From contig CM062291.1 in assembly GCA_031216915.1 (NCBI GenBank), positions 33,918,484 through 33,982,483 of the forward strand: 64,000 nucleotides of DNA, in the 5' to 3' direction. Positions 61,331 through 64,000 of this stretch are shown one piece after another. Made by a program: the position numbers and the translations under genes. Each line of letters starts with the position of its first letter. Positions within the stretch are counted from its first letter, which is position 1. The DNA is from Pictodentalium vernedei (taxonomy: Eukaryota > Mollusca > Scaphopoda > Dentaliida > Dentaliidae). The notes below the pieces were generated by a model. It worked only from the letters and a program-made list of their open reading frames with translations. It was not told the origin of the DNA and searched no databases.

Positions 61331-61480
61331 AATAGAGACTATAGAGACAGTGTAAACATAATTCCATGTGACTGTTTGTTATAAAACGTACTTGTAGTAT
61401 ACATGCAATTGCTTTGGTATCGGTCTTTATGTTCTCTGCTCAATTCAAATGTAAAATTTATAGGCTTTGTATGTTTTTCC

Positions 61481-61845
61481 GGGGGCGCGGTGGCTCAGTT
61501 GGTAGAGGTGCAGGCTGCAAGCCGAGAGGTCCTCGGTTCGAATCCCACCTGCAGCAACCGCGTTGTGTCCTTGGGCAAGACACTTCACCCCAATTGCCTA
61601 CATGGGGGCACGATGACGCTGTGTACTGAGGCGTACTGCACGTCGATGGTGCACATGTCTTCAACCAATCTAACCCTGCCTGTGCTGCGGTTCAGAGTTA
61701 TGATGTTGGAGAGCTGACAGCTGCTCGTCGTTGCTCGGTGGTTCTCTCCGGGTACTCCGGCTTCCTCCACCCGTAAAACTGTCACGGTCACAATTAGCCA
61801 TTGTGCATAAGTATGTGACCTTAAACACCAATAAATAAATAAATA
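61481..61845 (+). mobile_element. tRNA-SINE, best-preserved copy
   Basis: GGGGGCGCGGTGGCTCAGTT head, A box TGGCTCAGTTGG, B box GGTTCGAATCCC, body TTGTGTCCTTGGGCAAGACA, CTCCGGGTACTCCGGCTTCC, tail AATAAATAAATAAAT. Target duplication TTGTATGTTTTTCC at 61467-61480 and 61846-61859. Confidence 0.95.
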
Positions 61846-61859
61846 TTGTATGTTTTTCC

Positions 61860-64000
61860 CCTCCAAAACACCAATTTTCCTGATGGCATGGGCCCTGGAC
61901 CCTCTCCCAAAGAGGGTGGAAGAATTCCTATATTGTATGTATTGGATAGCTCTTAACTGAATAACCCTGTTAATTGAATATACTACAGTACAAACTTGAC
62001 CTGTTAATTAAATTTAGGTTATAGAACAAACTCCTGTTAATTGAATAAAAAATCTAATAATATGTTGAAAAATTAGCCTGACAATATTATCTGTAACAGT
62101 CATCAAATTCCCCTTGTTTATAGACCTATTTGACCTCAGTCAGGGTTTCCGCTAGACCGGCAGCGGGTCCGTCGATCGGACCCATTCCCCCCGTCTATCA
62201 TACTATGATCAGTCAGAAAATTTGGTGGTTAAAATGTTGAGAACAATGCTGTATCGTAACGACACTCTGGATCCTTTGTTTCCACGTAATATAGGCATAA
62301 TTATGTTGTATACTATGCCTACTATTACTGGCAACAACCTGATACCTTATAACCCCCAGACGAGAGGGGGAAACAAAGTTCAAATCCTAAACGTCGCCTA
62401 TAAAATTTCGGACTCAAATTGTCGTGTTTGGTCCGAAATCACTGGCTTTTATTTTGAGTGATAAATGATGTACTTGTTTTGGAAGCTTTCACTTGTTTCA
62501 AATGAGTGTGCAGGCTGTTGTCAGTAGTTGTCTGAAACACACCCACAACATATAGTTTTCACAGGTTTCACAGTGGTTGAATATCATCAGAAAGATACTG
62601 ATTGAACACTGCCACTTTCGAGCGGTGCACAATTCATTGTGAAAGAACACTGCCACTTTTGAGCGTGCACAACTCATTGTGAAAAACGGGTGTTCAGAAA
62701 TTAATGTGAAAGTGGTAATTAAAAATAAAAAATAATTACAACTCTGGTATTTGAGAATTATATAACAATATAACCAGGGATATGATTTATGACTTATTGG
62801 TTCAATAAAACATGCTCATTTATCATTACATCATGCCCTGCAACATGTGAAGTTATGACTTTCAGTGTAATATCCATTTTTTGAATGTTGCCAAGGGAGG
62901 CAACTATTTTGTTATTCATATTTCGCTGTGTAAATTTTATCTGGTCTTCATATTATGAATTTTTTTATTGAGTTTGTGTGAAGCTATATTTTGTTTTATT
63001 TGTAAAAAATGTACATATTTAAAAAAACAGCTATTTTTAAACAGACTATGTTTGTCTGTTTTCAAGGGGGTGGTTTGCAGTGCTGATTAACATGCTTACA
63101 AAGCACCCCCTGGGCTTCTACATGGGTCAGTACAGTAATTGCGCGTGCATGACGTCACACGTCTGCATCATGGTTCTTTTCGAAATATTACCATGAGCGG
63201 TTGTAAACAAAGCTCAGTCACTGTTAGGATTTGTGGATTTTGTGTTGTTTTGGGTTTGTATTTTTATGAAACCTCCGACCAGATGTAGTATTGTGTGTCT
63301 CGTGGGAATTTAGAGAATTGTAGGAGGAAAAAATAATATTTTCCACATCAATTATTCAGCATTTTAGTGACCAGAATGACCCCAGAGGCCACCAGAGAGC
63401 ACCTAAAAATCAAAAATTTACTTGGGGGGAGAACCCCCCCCCCCAAATCTCCCTCCGAATCCCCCTCCATTAGCTCTGTCAAACAAGATAAAATAGAATA
63501 AATGCTCAGTTTATCTGTGGAAAACAGGAAGGAGGACCTTTTCCCTGTCAATTGAATACTCCTGTTAAATGAATTATTTTCACTGGCAAAGTTGATATCG
63601 ACGTAACGGGGTTCAACTATACTGAGGTCTATATAATAGATTAATTGCTTATATTGGATGTACTGAAGGCAATGAGATAAAAAATGATGAGTGGTTGTCA
63701 AGAGCCATCATAAGCTATTCTGTTCAATTAACAGAAGTTTTTCTTTACAGCTTTGATCAAATTTGTACTGAAGCAAATAATTTGGTGCTTGGAAATTATA
63801 TACAGTTAACTGGGTTATTCAAATAAAAAAACATCCAATGAAGTGGTCTCCATTGTATTAGTGTGGGATTTTCCTTGCTTCAGAAGGTGCTAGAGAAGAT
63901 TCAGCAATCAAACTGGCATGATATGGGCTTCGATCCAGAGCAACACAAAAGATGGTAACTTCAACCATCAGTATGCGGAGTAAAAGCAGTTGATGGGGTT
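61860..64000. other. Intron 6 of ERCC4, no gene recognised
   Basis: 62143 starts CAGGGTTTCCGCTAGACCGG, a form common for ends of hAT-like elements, with no matching end found. 62595-62670 repeats CACTGCCACTTT(C/T)GAGCG. 63147-63157 holds TGACGTCAC. 63400-63515 combines a GGGGGG/CCCCCC hairpin region with AGCTCTGTCAAACAAGATAA, shared with 15640-15690. Confidence 0.45.

Noticed and set aside
63878..63957. Possible next ERCC4 exon after TTGCTTCAG (reads KVLEKIQQSNWHDMGF)
   Set aside because: XPF should continue with a P-(E/D)-VVE-like segment after exon 6; this peptide does not resemble it and runs soon into a stop, so it was not called.

Overview
This window is animal genomic DNA: AT-rich, intron-rich and very dense in transposable elements. 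The tRNA-headed SINEs, the CCCCCCGCAAAC-type elements with GTCT/TGTC-rich cores, the SINE tails ending in short AATA/AATAAA-type repeats and the DIRS retroelement together suggest a lophotrochozoan, most likely a bivalve mollusc. That is inference from repeat types; no species marker was read.

One host gene can be recognised. It is the 5' part of ERCC4 (XPF), the structure-specific DNA-repair nuclease subunit, on the + strand. Six coding exons lie at 22836-22909, 31637-31733, 46940-47022, 55814-55936, 57994-58051 and 59701-59853. They join in phase into the first 196 codons of the protein, and the gene continues past the right end. Its introns (about 8.7, 15.2, 8.8, 2.1 and 1.6 kb) are filled with mobile elements. 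Directly after exon 2 and after exon 3, the exon end plus its splice donor has been amplified into a minisatellite.

Layout. 1-1.4 kb: decayed LINE with an esterase-like ORF1 and the start of an endonuclease. 2.4-3.1 kb: 145-bp tandem repeat. 3.6-3.8 kb: CpG-containing, promoter-like cluster with no gene recognised beside it. 4.4-7.1 kb: an intact 230-codon ORF of unknown family on the minus strand and a broken relative of it. 7.5-13.8 kb: hairpins, a TTCGACGAA-repeat foldback pair enclosing a LINE, and two perfect long palindromes. 15-21 kb: composite foldback element, a G-rich mobile element, and a second, minus-strand copy of the same LINE with a 19-bp target duplication. 21.4-63 kb: ERCC4 with its introns, holding about 22 copies or fragments of a TTAA-flanked palindromic MITE, five tRNA-SINE copies or pieces with clear tRNA-type structure, a DIRS retrotransposon with long open frames nested in one MITE, a mariner/Tc1-type pseudogene, two further TIR elements and a LINE remnant.

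The genes do not form an operon or pathway. The window is one repair gene embedded in nested mobile DNA, and most of the unusual structure is palindromic (foldback) sequence, in places flanked by clean target-site duplications.
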